Origin: Butyricicoccus_A sp964513445
GTDB lineage: Bacteria > Bacillota > Clostridia > Oscillospirales > Butyricicoccaceae
Length of the DNA: 29,160 nt
Assembly (NCBI GenBank): GCA_964513445.1
Contig: CAZEMM010000023.1
Span: forward strand, 1-29,160
Direction of reading: 5' to 3'
The notes under the pieces: model-generated
Told to the model about the DNA's origin: nothing
What the model saw: only the letters and a program-made list of their open reading frames with translations
Databases searched by the model: none
Made by a program: the position numbers and the translations under genes
In this document: piece after piece, positions 7,713-14,993 of the stretch
Numbering within the stretch: position 1 is the stretch's first letter
Layout: every line of letters begins with the position of its first letter

Positions 7713-8036
7713 ATGAATCAGGCAAAGTGGGAGCCGTTTGACGTCAACGGCGCAATTTTCCGTCCGAAGGGACGGCTGATGTATGTCGAGGAACCGGAGT
7801 TTGGCTGCGAGGGCGCACCGGACGACGGCCCGATCTGCGGCAGCATTGTCATCGAGCAGCGCGGTGAAGCGCGGGCGCGTACCGTTCCCATCGCGGCGGA
7901 TATCCTGTTTTCCGGCCAGATGGCGGACGGCATGTGGTATGGCAGGCTGGGCGGAAAGCTGGTGCTTGTCGGACGGGACAAGCAGACGGTTTATCAACCC
8001 AACGACGCGGAATGCGCCTGGCTGGAGGCGCTGTAA
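7713..8036 (+). CDS. Conserved-looking hypothetical protein, 107 residues
   Basis: I do not recognise this gene. It encodes a 107-residue acidic protein with no membrane segment, two Cys (FGCEG, PICGS), alternating beta-type stretches (GSIVIEQ, GKLVLVGRD) and Trp residues near both ends. A strong AAGGAGGGA site seven bases before the ATG, the 23-nt gap from the YbjN-like gene, and codon use like its neighbours support it as real. It is the last gene of the ModE-like/RsmF operon and is followed by a terminator. A small beta-barrel or binding protein would fit, but that is guesswork. Confidence 0.75.
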   Translation: MNQAKWEPFDVNGAIFRPKGRLMYVEEPEFGCEGAPDDGPICGSIVIEQRGEARARTVPIAADILFSGQMADGMWYGRLGGKLVLVGRDKQTVYQPNDAECAWLEAL

Positions 8037-8043
8037 ATCGGAC

Positions 8044-8077
8044 AAAAAAACAACGCGCCGCAGGCTTGCGGCGCGTT
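8044..8077 (-). terminator. Strong intrinsic terminator, mainly for galE
   Basis: An 11-bp perfect stem (8052-8062 with 8067-8077) has a 4-nt loop. On the - strand it is followed by GTTTTTTTG, a classical U-tract, and lies about 45 nt after the galE stop. It probably also stops the convergent + strand operon, although that side has only TTTG. Confidence 0.9.
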
Positions 8078-8122
8078 TGCGCGTTATATGGAATGTAAAA
8101 TACTTGCGGTGCGGTGCCTGCT

Positions 8123-9139
8123 CTAATCATTCTCCCCCGCTGTTTCGCGGCAGATGAAGCGCCAGCCGTCCCGGCACATATCCGCCAGCGTGCGCTGGGC
8201 GGTGAAGCCGAGCACCCGCTTGGATTTATCCGTATTGGCCCAGCAGGAATCAATATCGCCCGCGCGGCGCGGCGCGATGACATACGGAAGCTCCCGTCCG
8301 CACGCGTTGGAAAATTCGCGGATCATATCGAGCACGGAGCTGCCAACGCCGGTACCCAGGTTGAAAATCTCGACGCCGGTGTGCGTAAAGGCATATTCCA
8401 AGGCGAGAATATGTCCGTGCGCCAGATCGCATACATGCACATAGTCGCGCACGCCCGTGCCGTCCGGCGTGTTATAATCATTTCCGAACACATGGATGCG
8501 CGGCAGCTCGCCGGTCGCCACCTTCGCCACATACGGCATCAAATTGTTCGGGATGCCGTTGGGGTTTTCGCCGATGATTCCGCTCGGATGCGCGCCGACC
8601 GGATTGAAATAGCGCAGCAGCAGCACGGACATCGTCGAATCCGCACGGCTGATATCCATCAGAATCTGCTCCTGCATGACCTTGGAATAGCCGTATGGAT
8701 TGGTCGCCGAGGTCGGCATCGTTTCCACATACGGCACCGGATTGTTCTCGCCGTATACCGTTGCGGACGAGGAAAATACCATGATCTTGCAGCCTGCCTC
8801 CTGCATCGCGTTCATCAGCTGCAGCGTGGAATCCAAATTGTTCTGATAATAGCGCAGCGGCTGCTCGACCGATTCGCCGACCGCCTTGAGGCCCGCAAAA
8901 TGAATGACGCCGGCGATCGCATGCGTGCGGAAGATCGTGCGCATCGCGTCAATATCGCGCACGTCCGCTTCATAAAAGGCCGGACGGCGGTCGGCTATGC
9001 GCGCAATGCGGTCGACCACCTGCCGCTTGGAATTGATTAAATTATCAGCAATGACGACGTCATAGCCCTTTTCCAACAGCTCGACACAAACATGGCTGCC
9101 AATGTAGCCGGTGCCGCCTGTGACCAAAATCGTTTTCAT
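8123..9139 (-). CDS. galE: UDP-glucose 4-epimerase
   Basis: This 338-residue extended short-chain dehydrogenase interconverts UDP-galactose and UDP-glucose (Leloir pathway) and supplies UDP-Gal for cell-surface glycans. The NAD-binding motif GGTGYIGS is at residues 7-14. FAGLKAVGES and the SSATVYG region follow, and the catalytic Tyr and Lys are in NPYGYSKVMQE. RYFNPVGAHPSG and the C-terminal GxGxGSSVLDM/RRAGDID region complete the family pattern. The ATG at 9137-9139 has GAGGAG upstream and begins exactly at the Rossmann strand. An in-frame start at 9211 would add 24 unrelated residues and would place the promoter inside the gene. galK and galT are not nearby. Confidence 0.95.
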   Translation of the reverse strand: MKTILVTGGTGYIGSHVCVELLEKGYDVVIADNLINSKRQVVDRIARIADRRPAFYEADVRDIDAMRTIFRTHAIAGVIHFAGLKAVGESVEQPLRYYQNNLDSTLQLMNAMQEAGCKIMVFSSSATVYGENNPVPYVETMPTSATNPYGYSKVMQEQILMDISRADSTMSVLLLRYFNPVGAHPSGIIGENPNGIPNNLMPYVAKVATGELPRIHVFGNDYNTPDGTGVRDYVHVCDLAHGHILALEYAFTHTGVEIFNLGTGVGSSVLDMIREFSNACGRELPYVIAPRRAGDIDSCWANTDKSKRVLGFTAQRTLADMCRDGWRFICRETAGEND

Positions 9140-9182
9140 GCGTTCTGTCTCCTCATCATCGGTTTTTGAATGGATTTTCCTT

Positions 9183-9211
9183 ATCATACCGCGAATCGCG
9201 TAATTCGTCAA
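9183..9211 (-). promoter_or_regulatory. Predicted SigA promoter of galE
   Basis: On the - strand TTGACG (9206-9211), a 17-nt spacer, then TATGAT (9183-9188). It lies about 45-70 nt before the galE ATG. Confidence 0.75.
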
Positions 9212-9218
9212 CCGCAGG

Positions 9219-9247
9219 TTGTGCCGGCCGTCCGAACATGATACAAT
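9219..9247 (+). promoter_or_regulatory. Predicted promoter of the binding-protein gene
   Basis: TTGTGC (9219-9224), a 17-nt spacer and TACAAT (9242-9247), about 30 nt before the ATG. It lies back to back with the galE promoter. Confidence 0.62.
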
Positions 9248-9279
9248 ATGGGTAATAAAGTAGAAAGGGATTGGGGTAT

Positions 9280-10299
9280 ATGAAGCAAAGGAAGCTGCGC
9301 TTTGTGGCGTTATGTACAGCGGTTAGCCTGCTGTGCTGCGCCTGTGCGCCGGCAGAATCGGCACAATCGCTGTCCTCTCCTTATATCGCCGGCTCTGCCG
9401 AGCCGGAGGACGCCCAGATGCTGTACATCGGCATGATGCTCAAAACGCTGGATAATCCCTATTTTACCCGCATCAAGACGGGAGCGGAGGATGCCGCGGA
9501 CGCCAACAACGCCCAAATTATGGTCGTCTCCGCCAATGATGAAAGCGATACCGAAACACAGACGGATATGCTGCTCACAATGGCAAGCATGGCGCTGGAT
9601 GTGCTCATTTTCTCACCCAGCGGCACGGTGGACACACAGGCAGCGCTGGACCGCGCCGAGCAGACCGGCAAGCTGGTGATGACAGTAGATACCGAGCTGT
9701 CAGTGGGCACTTGTGACTGCTATATCGGAACGAACCATTACACCGCCGCCTACCGCGAGGGCGATTACGCGGCGAAACTGGCGGGCGCGGGCGCGCATGC
9801 CGTCATTCTGCGCGGACAGACCGGCGATACGGCGCACGACACGCGCACAGTCGGACTGCGCAAGGCGCTTACAGAGGGCGGCGTAATCATAGCTGACGAG
9901 ATCGACTGCGGCACATCGGAGGAGCGCGCGGCGCAGGCCGTTGCCGCGCTGCTCGAGCAGCCGGAGTATCCGACCGTCATTTGTACGACCTCGGACGCAC
10001 TCGCCATCGGCGCGCAGCAGGCCGTTGAGGAGAGCGGATACACAGATGTGTACATTTTTTCCTTTGACGCGATGGAGGAGGTAACACAGCTGATTGCGGA
10101 CGGCAAGATCACCGCGGCAATTGCGCAGGACCCCTACCGTATCGGTCAGCTGTGCGTAGAGACCGCCGTGAAGCTGTCGCGCGGCGAGAGCGTCCCGCAT
10201 GTCATCTATACCGATGCCGAGCTGATTACAGCGGACAACGCCGCCGACCATTTAAAGCAGCTGGAGCAGCAATCCGAGCCAAATGATATCTACGGCTAA
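9280..10299 (+). CDS. Sugar-type substrate-binding lipoprotein (Peripla_BP_4/RbsB-like), orphan
   Basis: This is a 339-residue secreted protein. Residues 1-22 form a lipoprotein signal: KQRK, a hydrophobic stretch, then SLLCCAC with Cys22 the likely lipidated residue. The lipobox is loose. The mature part has the two-lobe fold of ribose/galactose-binding proteins: IGMMLKTLDNPYFTRIKTGAE opens lobe 1, DVLIFSPSG and VMTVDTELS follow. IGTNHYTAAYREGDYAA, the hinge region AVILRGQTGD, ICTTSDALAIGAQQAVEE and FSFDAMEEVTQLIADGKITAAIAQDPYRIG complete it. I start at ATG 9280, with AAAGGG upstream; a TTG at 9271 would add three residues. No ABC permease or ATPase is next to it and its transcript ends at once. 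It may feed a transporter elsewhere or act as a sensor input. The ligand is unknown. Confidence 0.85.
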   Translation: MKQRKLRFVALCTAVSLLCCACAPAESAQSLSSPYIAGSAEPEDAQMLYIGMMLKTLDNPYFTRIKTGAEDAADANNAQIMVVSANDESDTETQTDMLLTMASMALDVLIFSPSGTVDTQAALDRAEQTGKLVMTVDTELSVGTCDCYIGTNHYTAAYREGDYAAKLAGAGAHAVILRGQTGDTAHDTRTVGLRKALTEGGVIIADEIDCGTSEERAAQAVAALLEQPEYPTVICTTSDALAIGAQQAVEESGYTDVYIFSFDAMEEVTQLIADGKITAAIAQDPYRIGQLCVETAVKLSRGESVPHVIYTDAELITADNAADHLKQLEQQSEPNDIYG

Positions 10300-10339
10300 A
10301 CGAAATGCAGGCCCTTGTCTGCGACTGTGCAGGCGCGCA

Positions 10340-10374
10340 AAGACCCCCGATCGGCGTGATCGGGGGTCTTGTTT
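10340..10374 (+). terminator. Intrinsic terminator between convergent genes
   Basis: A perfect 13-bp stem (10340-10352 with 10358-10370) with a 5-nt loop is followed by GTTTT. It ends the binding-protein transcript and starts ten bases from the stop of the convergent aminopeptidase gene. It may serve both, though the - side lacks a T-run. Confidence 0.9.
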
Positions 10375-10379
10375 TCCGC

Positions 10380-11771
10380 TTATTGCATGCCGTAAAACGC
10401 GCCAAAGCCGCGATACGCCTGATACAGATCGAGCTTTGCGATCACCTCAAACGGCGCATGCATGCTGAGCACCGGCACGCCGCAGTCAACCGTGTCAATG
10501 TTGCGGTTTGCCATAAACATCGCGACCGTGCCGCCGCCGCCCTGATCGACCTTGCCGAGCTGGCCGGTCTGCCAGATGACGCCGTTTCTGTCAAAGCAGC
10601 CGCGCATTTTTGCCATCAGCTCCGCCGTCGCATCGGACGAGCCGGACTTGCCGCGCGAGCCGGTATATTTGACCAGCGCAACGCCGCAGTTGGCGCGCGC
10701 GTCGTTGCGCTTTTCCGACACCTGCGGATAATTCGGGTCAAATGCGTTGCACACGTCCGCCGACAGGCAGGTCGAGCGCTCGATGCATTCGTCAAACAGC
10801 GCCCCGTCCGCACGGCACAGATCCGCGACCAGTGTATCGAAGAAATGCGACTGCATGCCGGTCACACCGTCCGAGCCGATCTCCTCCTTGTCCACAAGAA
10901 CGGTCATCGCGGTCTTTTCCGGCGTGTCCGTCAGGTCAAACAGCGCAGTTGCCGCCGGATAGGCACACACGCGGTCATCATGTCCATAGCCGCCGACAAA
11001 GCTGCGGTCAAAGCCGATGTCACAGCTGCGGAACGCCGGCACACAGCACAGCTCCGCCGACAGGAAATCCTCCTCCGTGATGCCATATTCCTTATTGAGA
11101 AATTCCATCACCCACAGCTTGATCTTATCCGACGTCTCGATCTCCGACTGCGACGGCATCGAGCCGACCAAAATGTTCATATCCTCCGCCGAAATGCCCT
11201 TTTGCATCGATTTGCCCATCTGTTCGGTTGCAAGGTGGATGAGCAGGTCGGTGATAACGAACAGCGGATCGCCCGGCTTGTCACCGATGCGCACGTTTAC
11301 CGTCTCCACGCCGTCGTCCGTGCAGCGGCACACCACACCGCGCAGCTCGAGCGGAATGGTCGGCCACTGATATTTCTTGATGCCGCCGTAATAATGCGTC
11401 TTAAACAGCGCCATATCGCTGTCCTCATACAGCGGAATCGTTCGGATATCAATGCGCGGCGAATCCAGATGCGCAGCTGTCAGATTGATGCCGCCCTTCA
11501 TGCCGTCCTTTCCGACTACAAATAGTATAATTGCTTTATTTCTATTGATTTTGTAATATTTATCTCCGGCATGCAGCGGTATCCCGCGCGTATATTCCAC
11601 AAAGCCCTTGCTTTCCGCCTGTGCCTTCAGCCAGCGTACCGCATCGCGCTCGGTCTTGCCCTCGTCGAGGAATGCCTTATAGCCCTCGGCATAGCTCATC
11701 ATCGCATCGCGCTCGCTGTCGCTCATGCGGCTCCAGCCTGGCTTTTTGTCATAAAACAGCGTGTTTTCCAT
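10380..11771 (-). CDS. M18 family zinc aminopeptidase
   Basis: This is a 463-residue cytosolic aminopeptidase of family M18, which uses two zinc or cobalt ions and often prefers acidic or neutral N-terminal residues. The metal and catalytic signatures are present: AAHLDSPR with His101 and Asp103; GGYGHDDRVCAY with the bridging Asp; DKEEIGSDGVTG with the Glu-Glu pair; and the C-terminal SMHAPFEV with the last His ligand. Length fits bacterial M18 enzymes, which form dodecamers. A GAAAGGATGG site precedes the ATG, and the gene starts 12 nt after the Sua5-CoaE stop. It is the last gene of the - strand run and ends at the shared terminator. Confidence 0.93.
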   Translation of the reverse strand: MENTLFYDKKPGWSRMSDSERDAMMSYAEGYKAFLDEGKTERDAVRWLKAQAESKGFVEYTRGIPLHAGDKYYKINRNKAIILFVVGKDGMKGGINLTAAHLDSPRIDIRTIPLYEDSDMALFKTHYYGGIKKYQWPTIPLELRGVVCRCTDDGVETVNVRIGDKPGDPLFVITDLLIHLATEQMGKSMQKGISAEDMNILVGSMPSQSEIETSDKIKLWVMEFLNKEYGITEEDFLSAELCCVPAFRSCDIGFDRSFVGGYGHDDRVCAYPAATALFDLTDTPEKTAMTVLVDKEEIGSDGVTGMQSHFFDTLVADLCRADGALFDECIERSTCLSADVCNAFDPNYPQVSEKRNDARANCGVALVKYTGSRGKSGSSDATAELMAKMRGCFDRNGVIWQTGQLGKVDQGGGGTVAMFMANRNIDTVDCGVPVLSMHAPFEVIAKLDLYQAYRGFGAFYGMQ

Positions 11772-11783
11772 GATTCCATCCTT

Positions 11784-13427
11784 TCACGAATGCTCGTATT
11801 GTTTGTTGAGAATATCATCGTAAATCCGGCGTACCTGCGCGCGCAGGCTGTCCAGATCAGCGTCATTTTGAATGAGATAGGTGCAGCGCTCGCGGTAAAA
11901 TGCATCCGGCTGCTGCGCGTCAATGCGCGCCCGCGCATACGTCTCTGAGATGCCGTCGCGCTGGATAATGCGCCGGATGCGCGTCTGCTTATCCGCTAGG
12001 ACGGCACAGACCGCGTCACAGATTGCGTCAAAGCCGCCCTCAAACAGCACCGGCGCGTCATATACGCACAGGCGGTAGCCCGCTGCCCGCGCATCCTCAA
12101 TCGCATCGCGCGACGCTTGCCTGATATATGGATGCGTGATCGCGTCCAGATGCCGGAGTTTATCCGCATCGCCAAAGACGATCGCGCCCAGCTTTTTGCG
12201 ATCGAGTTTACTCTCTGACGAAATGACACCCTGAAATACGCACTGTATTTTATCCAGCATCGGCTGACAGCTGTTGCACAGCGCGTAATAGATCGCGTCC
12301 GCGTCGATGACGCGTGCGCCCAGTGCGGCAAACATCGCGCCTGCCGCGCTTTTGCCCGTGCCCGAGCCGCCGGTCAGACCGAGCACCGCCATCGGCTTGT
12401 CCAGATCAATGACGCGGAAGCCCGCGGCCTTTTGGATGCGGTTGGACACGGCCAGACCGATGCCGGACGCCGGCGGACACTGCGCATAGATGCGGGTGCA
12501 GTCGGTCGCATCAAACCGCCGCAGCGCGTCAAACACCTCTCGCGCCTGCTCCGCCTCGTCATCCGACGGGCCGAACGTCTCCACGACCGCCTTGCCCGCA
12601 AACGCCTGCGCACAATCATCAAAGCACAGCACGCCACAGTTTTCCACAAGCTGTGCGCAAATATAAGCGGCTGTGCGCGCGGGTTCACCCAATACGACGG
12701 TAACCGGCGCTTTTGGCGCGTAGTGGCGGTATTTCATGCCGGGCGCGGACACCTTTTCCGTATCGTCGATTTTTTGGCGCAGCGCCTTATCCACATCCAC
12801 CTCACCGAGCACGGCGCGCAGCTGCTCGAGCGAAATGCCGCCCGGGCGCAGCAGGCGCGGGCGTTCGCCGCACAGCGAGACGACGGTGGATTCCACGCCG
12901 ACGGAGCACGGGCCGCCGTCAACGACCGCCGCGATCTTGCCGGACAAATCCTCCATGACATGCTGTGCCGTCGTGGTGGACGGACGTCCGGACAGATTGG
13001 CGGAGGGCGCAGCCAGCGGTACGCCTGCCGCCCGTATAATCGCCTGTGCAATGGGATGCGACGGAAAGCGAATACCAACTGTATTTAACCCTCCGGATGT
13101 AACCATTGGTATTTTATCCTGCTTCGGAAGAATGATGGTCAGCGGGCCGGGCCAAAACGCATCCGCCAGCGCGTCTGCCTGCTCCGGCACGACTGCCGCA
13201 ATGTCCGCCAGCTCCCGTCGGTCCGCGATATGTACGATGAGCGGGTTGTCCTGCGGACGCCCCTTCGCCTCAAAAATGCGGGAGACCGCCTGCGGGTCGA
13301 GCGCGTTTGCCGCAAGGCCATACACCGTTTCGGTGGGAATACCGACGACCTCTCCCGCGCGCAGCAACGCACCGGCCTGCTCCAACGCCGTCGGATCGTC
13401 CGACGGGCACAATAGCTTGGTTTGCAT
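11784..13427 (-). CDS. Fused threonylcarbamoyl-AMP synthase (Sua5/YwlC) and dephospho-CoA kinase (CoaE)
   Basis: One uninterrupted frame of 547 residues holds two complete enzymes. Residues 1 to about 340 are Sua5/TsaC of the long type, which makes threonylcarbamoyl-AMP for tRNA t6A37. It shows GIPTETVYGLAANA, KGRPQDNPLIVH, FWPGPLTIIL, APSANLSGRPS and GVESTVVSL. The linker SAPGMKYRHYAPKAP and the Sua5 tail domain end in GIGLAVSNRIQKAAGF. Residues 346-547 are CoaE, the last step of coenzyme A synthesis. Its P-loop GGSGTGKS is at 353-360, then VIDADAIYY, THPYIRQ, VYDAPVLFEGGFD, and RIIQRDG with the lid region. The linker is about seven residues and keeps a Met (346, genomic 12390-12392) where a free CoaE would start, without a good ribosome site before it. 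GAAGGT precedes ATG 13425-13427. An upstream ATG at 13448 has no ribosome site. Confidence 0.93.
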   Translation of the reverse strand: MQTKLLCPSDDPTALEQAGALLRAGEVVGIPTETVYGLAANALDPQAVSRIFEAKGRPQDNPLIVHIADRRELADIAAVVPEQADALADAFWPGPLTIILPKQDKIPMVTSGGLNTVGIRFPSHPIAQAIIRAAGVPLAAPSANLSGRPSTTTAQHVMEDLSGKIAAVVDGGPCSVGVESTVVSLCGERPRLLRPGGISLEQLRAVLGEVDVDKALRQKIDDTEKVSAPGMKYRHYAPKAPVTVVLGEPARTAAYICAQLVENCGVLCFDDCAQAFAGKAVVETFGPSDDEAEQAREVFDALRRFDATDCTRIYAQCPPASGIGLAVSNRIQKAAGFRVIDLDKPMAVLGLTGGSGTGKSAAGAMFAALGARVIDADAIYYALCNSCQPMLDKIQCVFQGVISSESKLDRKKLGAIVFGDADKLRHLDAITHPYIRQASRDAIEDARAAGYRLCVYDAPVLFEGGFDAICDAVCAVLADKQTRIRRIIQRDGISETYARARIDAQQPDAFYRERCTYLIQNDADLDSLRAQVRRIYDDILNKQYEHS

Positions 13428-13440
13428 GTGATACCTTCTT

Positions 13441-13457
13441 TTATACAAATTGTATAA
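13441..13457. promoter_or_regulatory. Perfect 17-bp AT-rich palindrome upstream of the Sua5-CoaE gene
   Basis: Arms TTATACAA and TTGTATAA surround a single central base. A one-base loop cannot form a hairpin, so it looks like a dimeric-repressor operator or a promoter box (it contains TATACA/TATAAT-like strings) rather than an RNA structure. It lies 14-30 nt before the start codon, in the 52-nt gap after prfA. Confidence 0.4.
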
Positions 13458-13479
13458 TTTAGTTGTTATATTTGATTCG

Positions 13480-14559
13480 TTATATTCTTTCGTTCATCTT
13501 TGCGAGCTTTTCCGCCTGCTCGGTCGTAATCAGTGCGTCCAGCACCTCATCCATCGCACCGTCGAGAAAGCTGTCCAGCTTATACAGCGTCAGCTTGATG
13601 CGGTGCTCGGAGACACGGTTTTCCGGGAAATTATACGTGCGGATGCGCTCGGAGCGATCGCCCGTGCCGACCTGGCTGCGCCGCTCGGCGGCAATCGCGT
13701 CGGTCTGCCTGCGCTGCTCGATCTCAAACAGACGGGAGCGCAGCACGCGCAGCGCCTTGTCTTTATTTTTGTACTGGCTGCGCTCGTCCTGGCATTCCAC
13801 CACCATGCCGGTCGGCAAATGCGTCACGCGGATGGCGGAGGAGGTTTTGTTGATATGCTGGCCGCCCGCGCCGGACGAGCGGAACGTGTCGATGCGCAAA
13901 TCCTTGGGGTCAATCGTCAGCTCGACGTCGTCGACCTCCGGCAGCACCGCCACGGTGACGGTAGAGGTATGCACGCGCCCCTGTGATTCGGTCTCGGGCA
14001 CGCGCTGCACGCGGTGCACACCGCTCTCATATTTGAGACGGGAATACGCACCGTCGCCGTCAATGCTGAACGTGATCTCCTTAAAGCCGCCCAGCTCGGT
14101 TTCCGACTGGCCGATGCGTTCGGTTTTCCAGCCGCGCGTGTCGGCATACATCGTGTACATGCGGTACAGCGACGCGGCAAACAGCGCGGCCTCTTCCCCG
14201 CCCGCGCCCGCGCGAATTTCCATGATGACGCTGCGCCCGTCGTTTTCGTCCTTTGGCAGCAGCAGGATTTTCAGCTGCTCCTCCAGCCGCTCGATGTCCG
14301 CACGGCTGGCCTGCAGCGTCTCCTGTGCCAGCGCGTGCATCTCGTCATCCGCTCCGGCCTCATCCAGCAGCTCCTGTGCCTCCGCCGCATCGCGCCGTGC
14401 CGCCTCGTACGCGCGGTAGGCCGCGATGATCGGCTGCAGGCCGCTCTGCTCCTTGGCAAGTGCGGCTGCCCGGGTCGGGTCGTCATACAGCGTCGGGCTG
14501 GCCAGCAGACTATCCAGCTCGTCGTAGCGATCCGCCAGTCCTTCCAGTTTATCTATCAT
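13480..14559 (-). CDS. prfA: Peptide chain release factor 1
   Basis: RF1 reads UAA and UAG stop codons and triggers peptide release. The catalytic GGQ is at residues 232-234 (SSGAGGQHINKT). The stop-codon-reading region reads RVPETESQGRVHTS, so the RF1 PxT motif is PET here instead of PAT. This rules out RF2, which has SPF. I start at ATG 14557-14559, giving MIDKLEGL, 359 residues and an upstream GGAG. This matches the usual RF1 start and length. A start at 14574 would add five residues, and the open frame extends further but without homology. It follows a 127-residue unknown gene by 28 nt. prmC, which methylates the GGQ Gln and usually follows prfA, is missing here; Sua5-CoaE comes next. Confidence 0.96.
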   Translation of the reverse strand: MIDKLEGLADRYDELDSLLASPTLYDDPTRAAALAKEQSGLQPIIAAYRAYEAARRDAAEAQELLDEAGADDEMHALAQETLQASRADIERLEEQLKILLLPKDENDGRSVIMEIRAGAGGEEAALFAASLYRMYTMYADTRGWKTERIGQSETELGGFKEITFSIDGDGAYSRLKYESGVHRVQRVPETESQGRVHTSTVTVAVLPEVDDVELTIDPKDLRIDTFRSSGAGGQHINKTSSAIRVTHLPTGMVVECQDERSQYKNKDKALRVLRSRLFEIEQRRQTDAIAAERRSQVGTGDRSERIRTYNFPENRVSEHRIKLTLYKLDSFLDGAMDEVLDALITTEQAEKLAKMNERI

Positions 14560-14587
14560 TCTTTTCAACTCCATGTAATATTTATGT

Positions 14588-14971
14588 TCATCCGGCCCGC
14601 ACCTGTAATACGACCTGCTGCACGTCCCTGCCCTGCAGCGTGCGGCTGACGCTGCCGCCGGACTTGATTCGTCCGGTCCATCGGCCAAGCACATATGTCT
14701 CGATCGCAGTCAGGTCGTCCTCCCACAGATAAGCGCTGCTGCCGTCGTCAAACAGGAGGGTAAACGTCGTGCCGTTTGCCTTGACGAGCGCCTTCATGCC
14801 GACACCGTGCAGGCGCAGCACATCCAGCTGTCCGCACAGCAGGGCGCGCAGCGATGCGGCGCATTCCGGAAGGTTCACCGTTGCGATGTACAGCTCAGCC
14901 AGCTTAATGTAGTCATTATCGGTGGCGCTCAGACCACAGTTGATGGTGTAGGTCGTTGTTTCGCGTGTCAT
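14588..14971 (-). CDS. Hypothetical protein, 127 residues
   Basis: I do not recognise this protein. It has 127 residues, no membrane segment or signal peptide, a helical middle (NDYIKLAELYIATV, CAASLRALLCGQLDVLRLHGV) and a beta-rich end (TTFTLLFDDGSSAYLWEDDL and the last 30 residues). Three Cys are present. An AGGAGGG site nine bases before the ATG and gaps of 22 and 28 nt to the flanking genes mark it as a real, translated member of the operon between the YdcF-like gene and prfA. Nothing in the sequence points to an activity. Confidence 0.8.
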   Translation of the reverse strand: MTRETTTYTINCGLSATDNDYIKLAELYIATVNLPECAASLRALLCGQLDVLRLHGVGMKALVKANGTTFTLLFDDGSSAYLWEDDLTAIETYVLGRWTGRIKSGGSVSRTLQGRDVQQVVLQVRAG

Positions 14972-14993
14972 ATCTGTTTTCCCTCCTATGTTA

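Noticed and set aside
9140..9211. N-terminal extension of GalE
   Set aside because: It has no ribosome site, precedes the Rossmann start by 24 unrelated residues, and overlaps a good promoter.
12390..12392. Separate CoaE gene starting at the internal ATG
   Set aside because: The frame continues without a stop from Sua5, and no good ribosome site lies before this ATG. A second, internally started product cannot be fully excluded.
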